A stretch of 64,000 nt of DNA, from contig OX352773.1 of assembly GCA_947095535.1 (NCBI GenBank), positions 34,679,398 through 34,743,397 of the forward strand, given 5' to 3'. Within the stretch, counting starts at the first letter, position 1. Each line of letters begins with the position of its first letter. Both the position numbers and the translations under genes were made by a program. A model generated the notes under the pieces. It was not told where the DNA came from and did no database searches. It saw only the letters and a program-made list of their open reading frames with translations. The DNA comes from Poecilobothrus nobilitatus. Its lineage: Eukaryota; Arthropoda; Insecta; Diptera; Dolichopodidae. Positions 1-13,329 of this stretch are shown here, piece by piece.

Positions 1-271
1 AATTGAATCATTCAATTTTAGAAAATATTTATTTTTTAAATTCGGTTAGGCGTTACATTTATTTACGTTGTTTTAATTTTATTCTTGAATTATTGCCAAT
101 TTTGTTAGATTTTAACAATTAAATAAAAATTAAAATTGATTAAGTATTAAGTAAAACTATTGAGTAATAAGTAAAGTAAACATTTTCTTATCATTTAAAT
201 AAGACGAAATATATACAAATACCAATAAACTGTCTTAGTAATACTTAATATTCAATAACTTGGGTAGCTTA
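1..271. other. AT-rich flank without recognisable gene
   Basis: Plain AT-rich sequence leading into the first SINE. At 263-289 the motif GTAGCTTAGT occurs twice, the second time inside the SINE A box. The element may therefore begin slightly earlier than I place it, or its head may have been partly duplicated. Confidence 0.5.
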
Positions 272-461
272 GTAGATCTGTAGCTTAGTGGGTAAGAGCG
301 TATAAAATACGTTGTAAACACCGAGGGAATGTGGGTTCGAATCCCAAACACGTCGTAAGAGTTATCCCCCCTTACGACATTTGCAGCCACGCCTGAATAG
401 GAAAGGCTGTGTAATTTCTTGTCCACATTTATGTGGCAGAGAAATGCATTTAAAAAAAAAA
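272..461 (+). mobile_element. tRNA-derived SINE, near full length (copy 1)
   Basis: The head carries RNA polymerase III promoter boxes: an A-box-like TAGCTTAGTGGGT at 281-293 and a B box GGTTCGAATCC at 334-344. A unique body follows and the unit ends in an A-rich tail at 452-461. The body contains inverted repeats able to form hairpins: GCGTAT/ATACGT near 299-313, GTCGTAAG/CTTACGAC (352-359/371-378), GCAGCC/GGCTGT (383-388/405-410) and CCACAT/ATGTGG (423-428/431-436). The same sequence recurs at 2.85, 7.70, 13.84 and 61.02 kb, which makes it a dispersed family rather than a tRNA gene. The A-to-B box spacing is also longer than in an ordinary tRNA. A small minus-strand open frame over it is incidental. 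Confidence 0.85.
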
Positions 462-2846
462 CAATTGATTTAACATTAGGTAAGAAAAATTAGGAAACCT
501 CAAAATAATTCTAAAAACTGTTAATATTAAATTCAAAGTTGTTATTTATTTTTTTTTTTTAAAGTCGAACGGAGAATAAAAAAAGGATCCAGAGATCAAA
601 ATCTCTGTTCGTTAGTTTCGAAAAATGTGGAATCTCGTAAAAATATGAGAGTATCGTAGAAATTATAAGAAGTATAGAAAAATAAAAAAAAGAAGCTAAG
701 TAACAAATGACGCGTCAAAATTTTAAAATTGTTAAAATTCTTAATTGGACAAGTGAAATGTACAACAAATTGAAAGACATCCTATAGCTTATACGCTCAA
801 TCTAAAATATTTTATGATGACTTTGATTAATGCTTATAATAAAATTTGTTTGTTGCAATTAGTTTTAATACACACTTTACACTTCACACAAAATATACGT
901 TTAAATATAGATAAAATCTAATGACACTTCAGAAAGGGTTGTCTTTAGTTATCTAATGTTAATTCATTTTTTGAGTCAGATTATATGTCACATCTATACG
1001 AGATGTTTTGTATATAAACAGAACTCTCTATTAAACTACGAACGCAAGTTATTAGAGTAGAACGCAAGTCGTAGTAAAAATTTAGAACTGCCATATTGTA
1101 TTTTAAAAATCTGACAATGTTGGATAATTTTCTACTTGTTTTATTCGGTAAAATCTGACGTCAAATAGGTTTTTACATTCCAGACTATTATCAGATTTTG
1201 ATTTAATGGTTGATCTAGTCTGAAGTGTAAGGGGCATATTTTATTATACTGATAAATTTAAAGGGCATCAATATTATTAAATTTTAATACTTGTGTATTT
1301 TTATTAAACTGATCGGTATTTTCAGTAAAAAATTGTTTGCATGCCAAAAATATTCGACTCAATTAAATAAATTAAGATTTAAGAATTAAAAAAAAAAATA
1401 TTTTTCATTATATATATTATTATTTTTTTTTGAAATATATCTCATATATTTTTAAAATTTAAAATTAACAAATCTTTAAACACTAATTTTTGATCCTAAA
1501 ATATTTTTTTGTTGATTTTATCAAAATGAGTGATAAAATCAAATAATTTTTATATTTTTTCATAATAATTTATCATTGTGTTTCTTTCTCGTTTACTACA
1601 CAGGATTCGTAAAAGGATAATTACAAATTTTTTTCTATATAGAATTTTTTTTATATCAAATTTTTTTTTATTTCATTTTATTCTATTTAAAATTGCATTT
1701 TCATTGCATTAAAAATTCAAATTCTATTTTTTTTTTTCAAATTTTGCATAAATCATTTTTTTATTTTATTTTTTTAAGTTTTTCAATCTTTTATTTCGCT
1801 TTTCAATTTTTTTTTTTATGTCCAACAATTTTATTCTCTTAAAAAAGCATTTAAGAATGAAAAAAAAAAATTTATTTTGTTTTTGTTATTTTTTCTGTAT
1901 TTTAAAATTGCATGAAAATCAATTTAAGATGGAAGAATAAATGATTCCCTGATGTGTTCATATATCGTTACAATAACTATTCAGGCAAGTCCAAGGATAA
2001 AAATGAAAATTATTATTGTGTCAGTTTTATTTTTTTTTTTTTTTTAAGAGAGTTAGTAAATTTTATTTCAAATGTCAAAAACAACAACTCCGGAACTATT
2101 GACTATGTTTTATGCAAAAAAAAAAAAAAGTTTTTGTTTTTTTTTTTTGAAAAAGTCCAGATAAATGATTTGATTGTTTTTATATATGCAGATATTATGT
2201 ATATATTGTATATGAACTCAATTGATATAAGAATGAAAAAAAGGTTGAATAAAATTATCAACATTATTGTTTTAGAATATTTGTTTAGAAAAAAATAAAT
2301 ATAATTTTATTTTTAAAAATTTCATAAAGTATATAATTCTTTCTTTCATTCGTTGTAGAAAGGTATAATGTTTTTTGTTTGTGACTTATTTTTTAATTCA
2401 ATTGTTTTGAAGGACATTTTTTAACAGTTTTGCATAATTTTTATATGTTTTTCAATATTCTTTTATTTTTATTTAAAATTCAGTTTTGATTTTTTTTTTT
2501 TTTTTGTAAAGGAATTTTATTTTAGAAGAAGAATTTACAGGGTGAAAAATTAAAGAATTAAAAATTTAGAAATTATTTTAAATTATTGGAATTAAAAAGA
2601 AATTTGAAAATATATTTGAATTGCCTCTGTTTCATTTAATAGTTTTAGTGGTTAATTTTGTATTGTGTTACGTTCGTGTTAATTCTGCTATTCTTTTAAT
2701 GATGCTATCATTGTATTGAAAATAAACAAAATTCTTAACATTAATTTGCAGAATCGATTTATAATTGTGATAGTTGATCCTTCCATAATAATTTAAAATA
2801 ATAGATTATATCATGAATAGATTTATAAAATCATGATCATTTACAG
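462..2846. other. AT-rich non-coding stretch
   Basis: Homopolymer-rich DNA. The open frame of 114 codons at 1954-2298 reads through T and A tracts (runs of Phe and Lys) and I do not accept it as a gene. One compact motif at 1035-1075 holds GAACGCAAGT twice (1040-1049 and 1060-1069), flanked by the inverted pair ACTACG/CGTAGT. Otherwise I see nothing specific. Confidence 0.5.
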
Positions 2847-2912
2847 CTTACGACATTTACAGCTACGCTTGAAAAGGAAGGGTTGTGTAATTTCCTTGTT
2901 ACATTTATGTGG
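2847..2912 (+). mobile_element. 3' fragment of the tRNA-derived SINE (copy 2)
   Basis: Begins at CTTACGACATTTACAGC and runs to TTTATGTGG, matching the body of copy 1 without the tRNA-like head. The ACAGC/GGTTGT and ACAT/ATGT inverted repeats are still visible. ATGATCA occurs on both sides (2833-2839 and 2916-2922). This could be a target-site duplication of a 5'-truncated insertion, but the motif is short and AT-rich. Confidence 0.75.
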
Positions 2913-2922
2913 AAAATGATCA

Positions 2923-5900
2923 GTTGATCAAAAAAATAAAAATACCGTCAAATAATTTGTCACAAATTTTTAATTAATTAAAAAATTTTATTTAACATGT
3001 GGAACGTAATTTCAATAGAAAGACATCATAATTATGTTATTTTGACTTTGAATTCTTTTGTTTCAAAATTACTTTTATCTTTAGCAATTCTAAAAAAATC
3101 CTATACATTTAAATAAATAAATTATAATCGTAAATTTATATTTTTTATTATTATTTTATTATTTTAACCTCATCCAATGTTTATTATAAATAAATATCTA
3201 TTAATTTTTATTTCAATTTTGACATTTCATTATGACAACTTTTACAAAAATACAAAAAAAAAAAAAATAATTTTTTTTTTGGCATTTTCATAAATATGAC
3301 ATTTATGTACTTCAAAAGTTAGTGGTATTTATTTTAAAATGACATCTACAAAGAAATTTTATATTACATATTATTCCAAAAGTATATAATTTTTAGAATA
3401 TACCATATTTATATATTTTGGTTTTTTGTATTTAAAAAACAAAAAAAAAAATTTTCTATACAAAAAAAAAAAAAAGAAAAAAAAAATTAAAAAATAAAAA
3501 TCACAGATTTTCCTGTACGTGACAACAATGTCAATAACAGTTATAAAATTTTTTTTTTTTTTTTCAATCTATCTCATTCTATCATATGTATTTATGTTTT
3601 TGTTTTTCGTTTTTATGAAATATATTTTATAGTTTGGTTACTAGTACCTTATAGTTATTATTGCAAATATCAAAAAATTATGATATCGTAATCAACGGTG
3701 TACCACCACAATCGTCACCATCATCTCATTCTATCTCTATTATAACTATTATGTAGTATGTAGTTGTTTTTTAATAGAGTATTCAATAGTTGGTTTTTTG
3801 ATTTGATGATTTGATGCAATTGTCAATGATGACAATGATGTTAATTCAAATTGATTGGAATTGATAATAATACCATTTATGTGACAACTAGGTACTCAAT
3901 TTTTATGTACATACTCTTTTTTGCCTTTTGTTTTTTGGTCCTTTTTGATTTTTTCTTTTTTTTTTAAATTTTGTATTTATTAGACAATTGAAGAAATTGG
4001 ACAGAGTTTTTAGAGTTGTTAAAAGGAAAACAAAAAAAAAAAAGCAAAACAAAAAATGGAAAATTTTCATTGTCCAATCAATTGTGAATTTTGAATTCTG
4101 ATTTGTGATTTTTTTTATTTGATATGCAAATATTAGTTTTGGTGTTTTTTTTTTTTTTTGTTTTTATTTATTTTTGTTATTGTTTAAAAATTATATGGTG
4201 ATTGAAAAAACATTTTAATAAAATAAATGATTACAACGATCAGAAGAAGGATTGTGGGTATAGAATTAATAATAGAAATTAGATTTAAAACAAAAAAATA
4301 AAGAAAAACAAAAAAAAAAAACAAAACGGAAATGTTTATGTAGTATTTTAATATTGGAAAACGAATATTGCAAAAGAAGAAAAATAATAATAAATAGGAT
4401 TTTATTGTTTTAATTGAATGAATGGAATTGAAGTTAAGAGCTAGATAGTTATGGCTATATGCTTATTTTCTATTCATTGATTTAATAAATATGGTTAAAT
4501 TTTTTTTTTAGATTTAGATTTAGATTTGAAATTTTTAAAAATTCATTGAAAACTTTAAGTTAATTATTAAAGAAAAGTACTTAAAAATGAGGTTATTTTA
4601 AAATACGTAATAATATTTAAGAAAAATGATTAAAACCTACTTTTTAAATTTTATATAAAAATACAAATCCAATATGTAAATTTAATATAATATAGTATTG
4701 TAGAAAAGATTTTCATTAATATTATCATTTGATTTTTAATGATTTATAAAATCTTTCAAAACTTATCGTACTTTGCATTATAGCTAATTTTGCTAATCTT
4801 ATTTTTTTTATTCCAAACTTTATTTAGTTATTTTTGAACTAGCATTTGATAAACAAGTTTTTAAAGCTCCTATACTAGATATTCATGTACTAAAAAAGTA
4901 GAACATACAATATATTCATGTGTTTTTGGAAAGATAAGAATCGAGATTGAGTATCAAATATAATTATGTTATACTTTCGATAGACCGCTTAAGCTGGTTC
5001 ACGAGGATTTTATATTTTAATTGATTTTAAGATTTTTGACAATCTGTTTCCAAACATTTACTCAAATTGTTTTAGAACTAATCTCTCACATAAAAAAAAA
5101 AAACATTATTTGTCAATTTTCTATATTGCTAACCGGTGCTATACCAGAAGCTATACAATTAGGATTGATTTTTTTTTTAACTTTGTACATTTCAAGCCCT
5201 ACTTTTAATTATACTTAGAACGCAGTTTAAGATCAATAGATTAAAAAGAATAAGATATAAATATTATGTATTTTTGAGGAATTTTCTTAAAATTTGTTTT
5301 AGAAACATATCCTTTTCACAGATACTATATGTGGGATTTAGGATAAAATTTCAGCCTTAATTAAAATAAAATCTTATAATGATCAGAATTTTATAATCCT
5401 TTGATTGAGCATTTAAAATTAAAAAATTAAGTTATTTTCTTTTTCGGAATGAAAATTACATTAGATAATTTAAATTTAAAGATTAATTAAGAAGTACTGC
5501 TGGATCTTCTTAACAAACATTTATTTTTAAATGTTATTCAAAAACAATTTTGAAAGTATTTTTTTTTCAAATTTGAAGAAGAAATTACATCAAATTTTTT
5601 AAGTGAAATAATTACTTACTTCTGATATCAAATGAAGATCTTTCGAGATATTGAATTTGTTATGATATTTTTTTGGTAATATATGTTAGTAATTGAAATT
5701 GAAATTGAAATTTTGTGTTTCTTAATTAAAAATCAATGCACATCCATTATTGAATTAACATTTTTTTGAAGTATTAAATTAAACTTGTAATTGATACTTT
5801 TGAACCATTAAAATTCAATTAACTTCCATTCCTGAAAAAAAAAAACTCCTTTTCCTTGGAAATACAACATTTTAAACAACAACAAATTCATTTTTACAAT

Positions 5901-7701
5901 TCACACACTTTAAATTCGAAACTTTTTCCGTAAATTTTCTCACATTTTTAATTATCTCTTAATCATATGGAAAGGAAAGTACCATAAGTATACTAAAAAC
6001 TTACAAAAAAAAAAAAAAGAAACTATTGAACTTTCTCATGATTGATTTTTAGTTGCATTAATTAGTCTGGCATAACAAATATAAAAAAAAAAAACATTTT
6101 TAATTAAAAATTTTTATCTAAAATTCCCCATTGAACTTTATGTCACAATTAATTTTACGATTTAGGTATTTCTTTACTATTGAATTGAAATAAATATTGT
6201 GAATCTTGACTTTTTCCATAAGATTTTTTTGGTATCTTATTGCAATTACTATATATTTTTCCACATGGTTTTAACACAGTGTTGGTAATTTTTTCCATCC
6301 GTATTTTTACCCATCGTTTTACTTCAAAATTAAAACAAAAAGAAAAAAAAAAACACAATATTTCGGCAGTAGAAAAGAAATTTTTCAATCTAAATAAACC
6401 GTTCGTTCAATTCAAGAAACAATACAAAATTGAAAACAAGCAAAAACAAAAATCTTCCATTTCTTTTGAACTGTTTAAAATTCTGAACAGAAAGCGCAAA
6501 ATAACAAGCTAAGTAGCCACTTTTGAACGTTCAAAACTGTAACCAGAATACAATTCATCCCAAAATGAACTAAAAGCATCCTATAGCCAGATAATTTTTT
6601 TTTTAACAAAATACACAATAAAAGAAAATTGTTTAACTTTTTCTTTTTTTTTGTATAAATGTACACATCACGCATCTTCAGATAAAATAAAAATAAAGAA
6701 AGAGACAAAAAATAAATAGCAAATAAATCTCAGTATCACATGTTCATGTTTATTTTAAGCATTAATGTCCATACACCAAACAATCATCAATTGACTTATT
6801 AATACTGTAATATATGAAGAACCGAACCTATATCATTTTGAACATCATCATCATTATCATCCTCATCAATATCATATGTAATGGCAACATATCATTGAAT
6901 TTAGGTCAAAATTTGATTTGCAGACTCTATTGCATTACATTGCATTGTTTTATTGCTCCCATATGACAGATCCTCAAGAAAAACAAAAAATAAAAAAAAC
7001 CAAAAAAAAAAACAAAACAAACTTTTTAGAATATTTAATGACATTTTATAAGAAACAAAAACCTACTAAAGATTTAAAAAGATAGTTACTCCAATCAGAT
7101 AGGCTCATCATATGTCATTTGATACAGAGAGAATATTAAATTATTCATAATTTATACGGTTTCATGATTATTTATCTCTTAAAGATCATGCAAAAAATTA
7201 TTTCAATTTTTTTATTTTTTATTTTGGACAACTTCTTTGTTGTCCTTGTGTTGTTGTTATTGTTTTTATGTATAGTTGATATATTTAAATTTTCTTTTTT
7301 ATTTTTATTTTATTTATATACAGAATAATTTAAAAGTGCATAATAATAGTGAGCACACATTCTATATATTATGTGACATGAGACGCGTTCGCTAAATATA
7401 CAAAAAAAAACAAAATTAAAAAAAAAAAAACGTTAAATTCAGTTTTTTTTAAGTACTTATGCATTAAGATTTGCAAAATTTAAAATTAAAATTTCAAAAA
7501 AGCAATTTTATAAAAAAAAAAAAACTGATGAAAATTTTCTTCTTAACTTAAATTTTATTAACATAATATCATTTAGGGTGGGTTCACATTAACAAAATAT
7601 ATATGTATTCATTCCTGGCTATACTTTAAATCATATGCAATTTTTAACTCAATATTAAAACCGTGACTGGTAGAAACTTAGATTTTCTAAAAATTAAATT
7701 A
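2923..7701. other. AT-rich non-coding stretch with short simple repeats
   Basis: No credible coding frame. It contains (AGATTT)3 at 4510-4527, about 3.7 copies of AATTGA at 5691-5712 and many A or T runs. A CAT-trinucleotide patch lies near 6844-6880, followed by ATTGCATTACATTGCATTG near 6930-6948, which has the same pentanucleotide flavour as the array at 39.74 kb. Confidence 0.5.
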
Positions 7702-7789
7702 TGGGGTCTCGGTAACCTAGTGGGTAAGAGCGTATAAAATACGCTATAAACCACCATGTCGGAAGAAATATTCCCCCTTACGATAAAAC
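7702..7789 (+). mobile_element. Internally deleted SINE copy lacking the B box (copy 3)
   Basis: GGGTCTCGGTAACCTAGTGG and GTAAGAGCG match the SINE head and are followed by the intact hairpin GCGTATAAAATACGC. The sequence then jumps to ACCATGTCGG and CCCCCTTACGA, so the stretch holding GGTTCGAATCC in copies 1 and 4 is missing. The 3' body is also missing after TTACGA, and an A-rich tail follows. Without a B box it could not be an active pol III unit. I infer a deletion in, or after insertion of, a standard copy. Confidence 0.75.
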
Positions 7790-9901
7790 AAAAAAAAACT
7801 CAAATTTTTTGAAATGTTGAGAAATAATACTTTACTTTAGAAAATTAAAAAAAAATTTTTTTTATATATGTATAAAAATTATATACTATACATAATCCAA
7901 ATAGTATTTAAATAGCTTCATTCTATACATTTCGTTTAATTGAGTTAAGATTTAATACAAACAACTAAATTACAAAAAGGAGTTTATTCATCTCCAATTA
8001 TGGAATTCGCATCAATGTTTCATCACTATTTCTATCACACCAAAAAAAAACAAAAAAAAAAAAATTCCAAACTATTAATCAATTAATCAGACAAGAGAAA
8101 AGTGGTTAAAATTAACATTAAAGCAAAAAAAAAAAAAACCACAAGAACGCGTTTAAAAAAAAAAGGGAGAACAAATAATAATAAAAAAATAAATAACCAA
8201 CAAAATATGATCTAAGATTGTTATTGACTCTTTTAACTGGTATAAAAAACCCAACCTAATAGAATTCAATTACGAAAAAAAAAGAAGAAAATGTTGTGTT
8301 GAATAAAATGACAACAATAATAATATTAAAAAAAACTAAAAACTAAAAACAAAAAAGAAACAGAAATGAACAAATAAATAAATAAAATTTTCGTGACAGA
8401 AATCCATAACGAACCCCGTGTGAACTTAAAAAATCTGGAATACATAAACCAAATAACCCAAAATCTTAGCTTTGTTTTTTTTTATTTTAATTTTTCTTAT
8501 TTTATTCCTTCCTTTCTCTTTCTATCTCTTTTCATCTTTTTATCATTATGTTTTTTTTTGTAACTCCTGTCTTTTTTTTTTTTTGCTCTGCACTTTCTGC
8601 TTATGAGTTATGTGACCGAAAGTTTTCTTTATTCTTTTTTTTTTTTTTTATTACCATTCGTTATGTTATACGGCGGTATAATTGAACTACCTGTTGTGCA
8701 GAGTTGTGTCAGAGCTACCAGTATTACACATATTATCTACATCAAACCACAAATATTATATTGTAAACTGGGTAGGAACAGATACCCGTGATTTGATTTC
8801 CCTCCGATTACATATAAATTTTTGTCGTTATTTTTAGATTTGCAATAATGTTAGTATATAAAATGATCATAAAAAGAAAAAGATGAAAAGGTAACATAAA
8901 TATGTAATGTAACAGAGAGCGGCAACAGTCAAGACGCACTTTATTGTATTTGCAAAAATTGTAGGAACAAAAAAAAAAAAAAAATAACAAAATAAAATGA
9001 AATGAGGACAAAAGCCAAAACAAACAAAAGTTATCATATTAACAACAATAATAATATAGCAAAAATAAAAAAGCATCGGTGGTCATCATCATTGTTGAAT
9101 TGTTGGGAACAACAAGTGCATTGCAACCAAGAAAAATATTTATAATGAATCGAGCAAAAGATATATACATGAGAAGATTATGAGATCTTAAGCGATAAAT
9201 AAACAGAATATAAGAATGAGAGAAGTGTGGGGGGAATAGAAAACGGGATATTTGAAAAGACAAAAACAAAAAAAAAAAAAACGGAATTTCTTGTTCCTTT
9301 CTGTAGTCCTGTCAAATTCAAACAAAAAAAAAAATTGTTTTTCTTTATTTGTTTGTTTTTATATCGAACATGAACTCTAAATATTAAATTGAACTCCTTC
9401 CTATATTCATTTCTATTCAAAAATTATTGAAAAAAATATATAATAATTTTTAGTGTATATTAACAGACATGAATTTTATTTTGTTAAAATGTGATGACAA
9501 CATGAGTAATGAAATTTAATTGGATGAAAAAACGCAATTATTTTTTTTTTTAAAGAATGTATATGTGTGTATATGTGTGTGTTTATTATGTTGCAAAGAC
9601 TTTTGGAATTTTCATGTTAACTTTATTTGAATTTTTCAATTAGTGTGAATTTTCTCATTGGTTTTAATAGTAATATTTCATTTCTATGTATTCAATTACT
9701 TTTTTTTTATTATCTATATATATATATATATAAATGTGCCTAAACATTTAATATCTTTAGTTGGCTATGTATATTCATTACTATTGTTATTAGTTATACT
9801 ACTGGTTATTATCCTTTTAATTCCCATGAGTTTTTATATAACATATTTTTAAATAGAATTTTATTTAAATTTTTGCATAATATGATCGGAGATATGTTAA
9901 T

Positions 9902-9934
<33 letters not shown>

Positions 9935-11460
9935 GGACATTTGATATAAAATAATTAATGGTTTCTTATATTTTTTGATTTATTATTTAGATATCTATAC
10001 ATTGAAGATAATGTTCGTGAAAATAAAATGGGAATAAAAGAATATTTGAGTGGGAATCAAATGCTTTAGTTTGATTGCAACAAAATTGTAGTAAATTTTG
10101 TTAAAAAAAATATAAATTTAGACAAGAATTTTTTTTTTTTTTTTAGGCAGGCTGCGTATAACAAAAATTAATTTCATATTTAATCTAAGTATTTAAATTA
10201 TTTCATTATGTATGGTTGTACAAAAAATTTTCAACATATGTACATATTATATCCAAAAAGAAAATTGAGGATGGATGACTGTTAGGAAAATCAATTAAGT
10301 GTAAATAAGGTTCTCAAAATCAATATTTTGAATTGAAAACTGAGGTATAAGATATTATACGGGATAAGATTAAATAAGATTAAGACAAAGAATTTATTTT
10401 TGGAGAAATCACTAAGGTGATCACAAAATCACAATAACTGAACTGTTTCTAAAATATATAAATTTTGCAAAATTCATCCATTTATTTATAGTTATAATAC
10501 AAATAGTAAATTGAAAATTTGGATAATTTAAATTTTCTATAAGTATGCACCCTAAATAATTACATATATTTATTAAATTTTTATTTTAAGAAATTAAACA
10601 ACAACAAAAAAAAAAAAACAAAAGAAGAAATTAATCCCTGTCAATTAATTAATTTGTACCTTTCAATTTAAAGAATGTAATTTTTTAACCCAAAAAATTC
10701 ACTTAAAAAAAAAATACAAAAGAAAAACAAAAGTTAAAATAAAGTTTAAATGACAATTTTTTAGCGAGTCAAACCAATTTCTTTCTTTCTATTTCTACTT
10801 TTTCGTTATATAATTAATGTCCATCCAACCAACACATCACTTTGCATTCTTTCTCGTACGATTAAACGTACATTTGTTTGTTTTTTTTGTTTTAGATTTT
10901 ATTTAATTTTTTTTTTGTACTTCGGTTACTCTAGAAATTCCTTTTAAAATACCAAAGTGACTTGCATTGTCAGTGTTCAAAATTTTTGTTGCTGTTGTTA
11001 TCAAGAACAAATTAACAAATGTATAGAAAATTCTCAACAAAAGATTTAAAGTTTTAACAAATAACTAAGTGATTTTAAAAGTTTCATACAATTAAAAAAC
11101 ACTGATTAATTTACTTCAGATCAGTCTTTGGAAGATTAAGATTTGATATTTCTTGAGAAATAAAAGAGACTATGAGAAAAGACTATTTCTAATGATTGTT
11201 ATTTCGTAAAACAATAATCAGTCAAATGTATAGTATGTATATGAAAAATATGAAAAAGGAGATAACGATGAGTTTTTCTTGATTCCCTATACACTATATC
11301 GTGCTTTATTCTTTCTTTTTACAATATTTGTTTTTTGCGAGGGTAGGTGGAAATCATTGAAAGACACTATAGAAAAATAGAATAAGCATAAATTCTCTAT
11401 CACTGTATGAGACTTTAATTCGCTAAACATCATATTCTTTTTCTAAACAAACAATGTTAT
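7790..11460. other. AT-rich non-coding stretch; one less AT-rich patch
   Basis: (TA)n tracts lie at about 9715-9732 and 9902-9934. The block 8655-8805 is clearly less AT-rich than its surroundings. It carries a short plus-strand open frame, but that frame begins in a poly-Phe T tract and is not convincing. I see no splice-site-bounded exon. Confidence 0.45.
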
Positions 11461-11560
11461 ATTATATGACTTTTAAAAGCCTGAGGTTCAAAAGGTTAAT
11501 TTGGAGAAAGAAAATTGATTTCAAATTGGCAGTGATATTGTGATTAAAGTTGTTAATATT

Positions 11561-11744
11561 CAAGAGTCTTTGTATGTTGGTCGATGTATATGTAATCATC
11601 ACCAATTCTGAGTAACACATGAGATGGGAGATGGTTCCGCATTTGCGATATTGGTCCCCATATATTTTCCGAATTTCCGTAAGCCGAATTGTACCATCTG
11701 GGAATATGCCAGTTATATGATCCATATTCTTCAATACGCATCAT
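11561..11744 (-). other. GC-richer patch with overlapping open frames (possible exon or fossil)
   Basis: This roughly 185-bp patch stands out from its surroundings. On the minus strand one frame opens with Met-Met-Arg-Ile-Glu-Glu at 11744 and encodes about 61 residues with balanced composition, including three Trp and many Tyr and His. It ends in IGDDYIYIDQHTKTLEY before a TAA, and an in-frame TGA lies four codons upstream of the first Met. A second minus frame (11462-11734) is open across the same DNA. The tail DxxTKTxxY faintly resembles the second half of a WW domain (YxxDHNTKTTxW), but the first WW tryptophan is not in place, so I do not call a domain. No clear donor site follows. It could be a lone exon, a pseudogene piece, part of a transposon, or a conserved regulatory element. 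Confidence 0.25.
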
Positions 11745-11745
11745 A

Positions 11746-12866
11746 TGAATAATTCACGCTATGATTTGTTATTCATTTTTCATCAACATCAACCCTTTTA
11801 ACTAGACGTGACGTAATATATTTTATCAACGCCTCAATGATGGCTCTAAGAATATATGGATGTATATTTAATGTAAAAATATATGTATATATTTGAATAT
11901 GTAAATATGTATATATAAAAAATTTATAAGGTATATGTTAGTAATATATATTAGATAGAAGTTGCAACTGATCTATATTATCTAAATTTTTCTACAAAGC
12001 ATAGAAAACATTTGAGAAACACTGGATGTTACAGCATTTTATAGGAATTTAAAAAATTTATTAATAACAATAATTAGAAGTAGGATATTTTAAAATATTA
12101 AATACTATTATTTTACAAAATTCTATAATTTGCAACACAATTCAACAGTATTTAATTAACGCAAATAGTTATGTATATTGTATTAATCAAAAAAAGAAAG
12201 ATAACAAGAGCAAGAGAAAGAAAAAAAAAACAAAATAGAATATAATATAATTTTATTTCACATTTTGCCATTTTACGTTAACAAACCATTCATTTGATGT
12301 GCGTAAGAGTAATTTTAATTCAACTTTAATGAAAAAAAAACCCTATTTGTACAATTTACAAAATAAAAATAATAGTTTAGTAACCAGACTAACATAAACA
12401 ATAACTAAAACAACAATAATAACTGCAACTATCTATATTTAATGTCAGTAACCATTATACTTATATATTCTAAACAATCTACAGATTTATTATCATATAT
12501 TGAATGTTTTGATAACAAAAATTTTACTAAAAATAAAAAAATATTTTGTAAATTTTAAATTGGGGACTGATTTGGGATGTTTTAAATAAAAAATGACAAC
12601 ATAGCAATGATAATAATAATGATGATAATGATTGAAAAAAAAAAGGAAAGATCCCAAAATTGAAATAAATATTAAAGATAAAAATTTTTTTTTTTTGTTG
12701 ATTTTTGGTTTTTGATATAAAGTTTTGTGACTTATGACATTATTATATAAATTGATTTTCTTTCTTTTTGTTTTTTTGTTTTTTTTTTTTATTAATTTGA
12801 TGATAGGGACGACCGAAATAAAATTCCTGAATATACCTTCAAATAAAAATAAATATCTTTTTTTCT

Positions 12867-12906
<40 letters not shown>

Positions 12907-13329
12907 GTTGTTTTAGTCATCGTTACGTTCAAATTTTGATGACAGTTGTGATAATGATTATCATTTTTGTCATTTAATAAAAAAGTTAAAAAAGATTTAA
13001 AGTATTTATAGTGAATGGTCATGTTTATATAAACAATTGAATTGGCATAAGTAAGTAAATTGATTTTTTAAGGTTTTTTAAAGTAGTTTTTATTTTAATT
13101 TATAAGTGCCTTCGATTCACTGATTTCTTTTGACATCAATTGCCTTAGTTTGGGATTTGTCGAGCCAGTGCAAATTTTTAAATTGAAAATTTTTTTAAAG
13201 ATTTTAACTTATGCGATGAAATTTTGATAAAGTTTTGGTTAACTTTAAGACGTTAAGTAAATTATTTTTAAATAAAATTGTGTTTAAATCTTTATTAAAG
13301 TAACCTTAATGTAACCTGTAAAAACAAGA
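11746..13329. other. AT-rich non-coding stretch
   Basis: Contains the (CT)n microsatellite listed separately, TA-rich tracts near 11870-11950 and A/T runs. No gene is recognised. The open frames over the (CT)n tract translate to Arg-Glu or Leu-Ser repeats and are artefacts of the repeat. Confidence 0.5.
12865..12902. repeat. (CT)n microsatellite
   Basis: Interrupted TTTCTTTCTCTTTCTC grades into an uninterrupted CT run from about 12874 to 12902. This is ordinary dinucleotide expansion and is probably polymorphic in length. Confidence 0.95.

Noticed and set aside
272..350. Possible functional tRNA gene
   Set aside because: A and B boxes are present, but spacing is wrong, no acceptor stem closes, and the sequence continues into a repeated body with an A tail found at several sites; it is a SINE.
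1954..2298. 114-codon plus-strand open frame
   Set aside because: Dominated by Phe and Lys runs from T and A homopolymers; no conserved motif or start context.
12734..13022. Frames with Leu-Ser or Arg-Glu repeats
   Set aside because: Direct translations of the (CT)n microsatellite.
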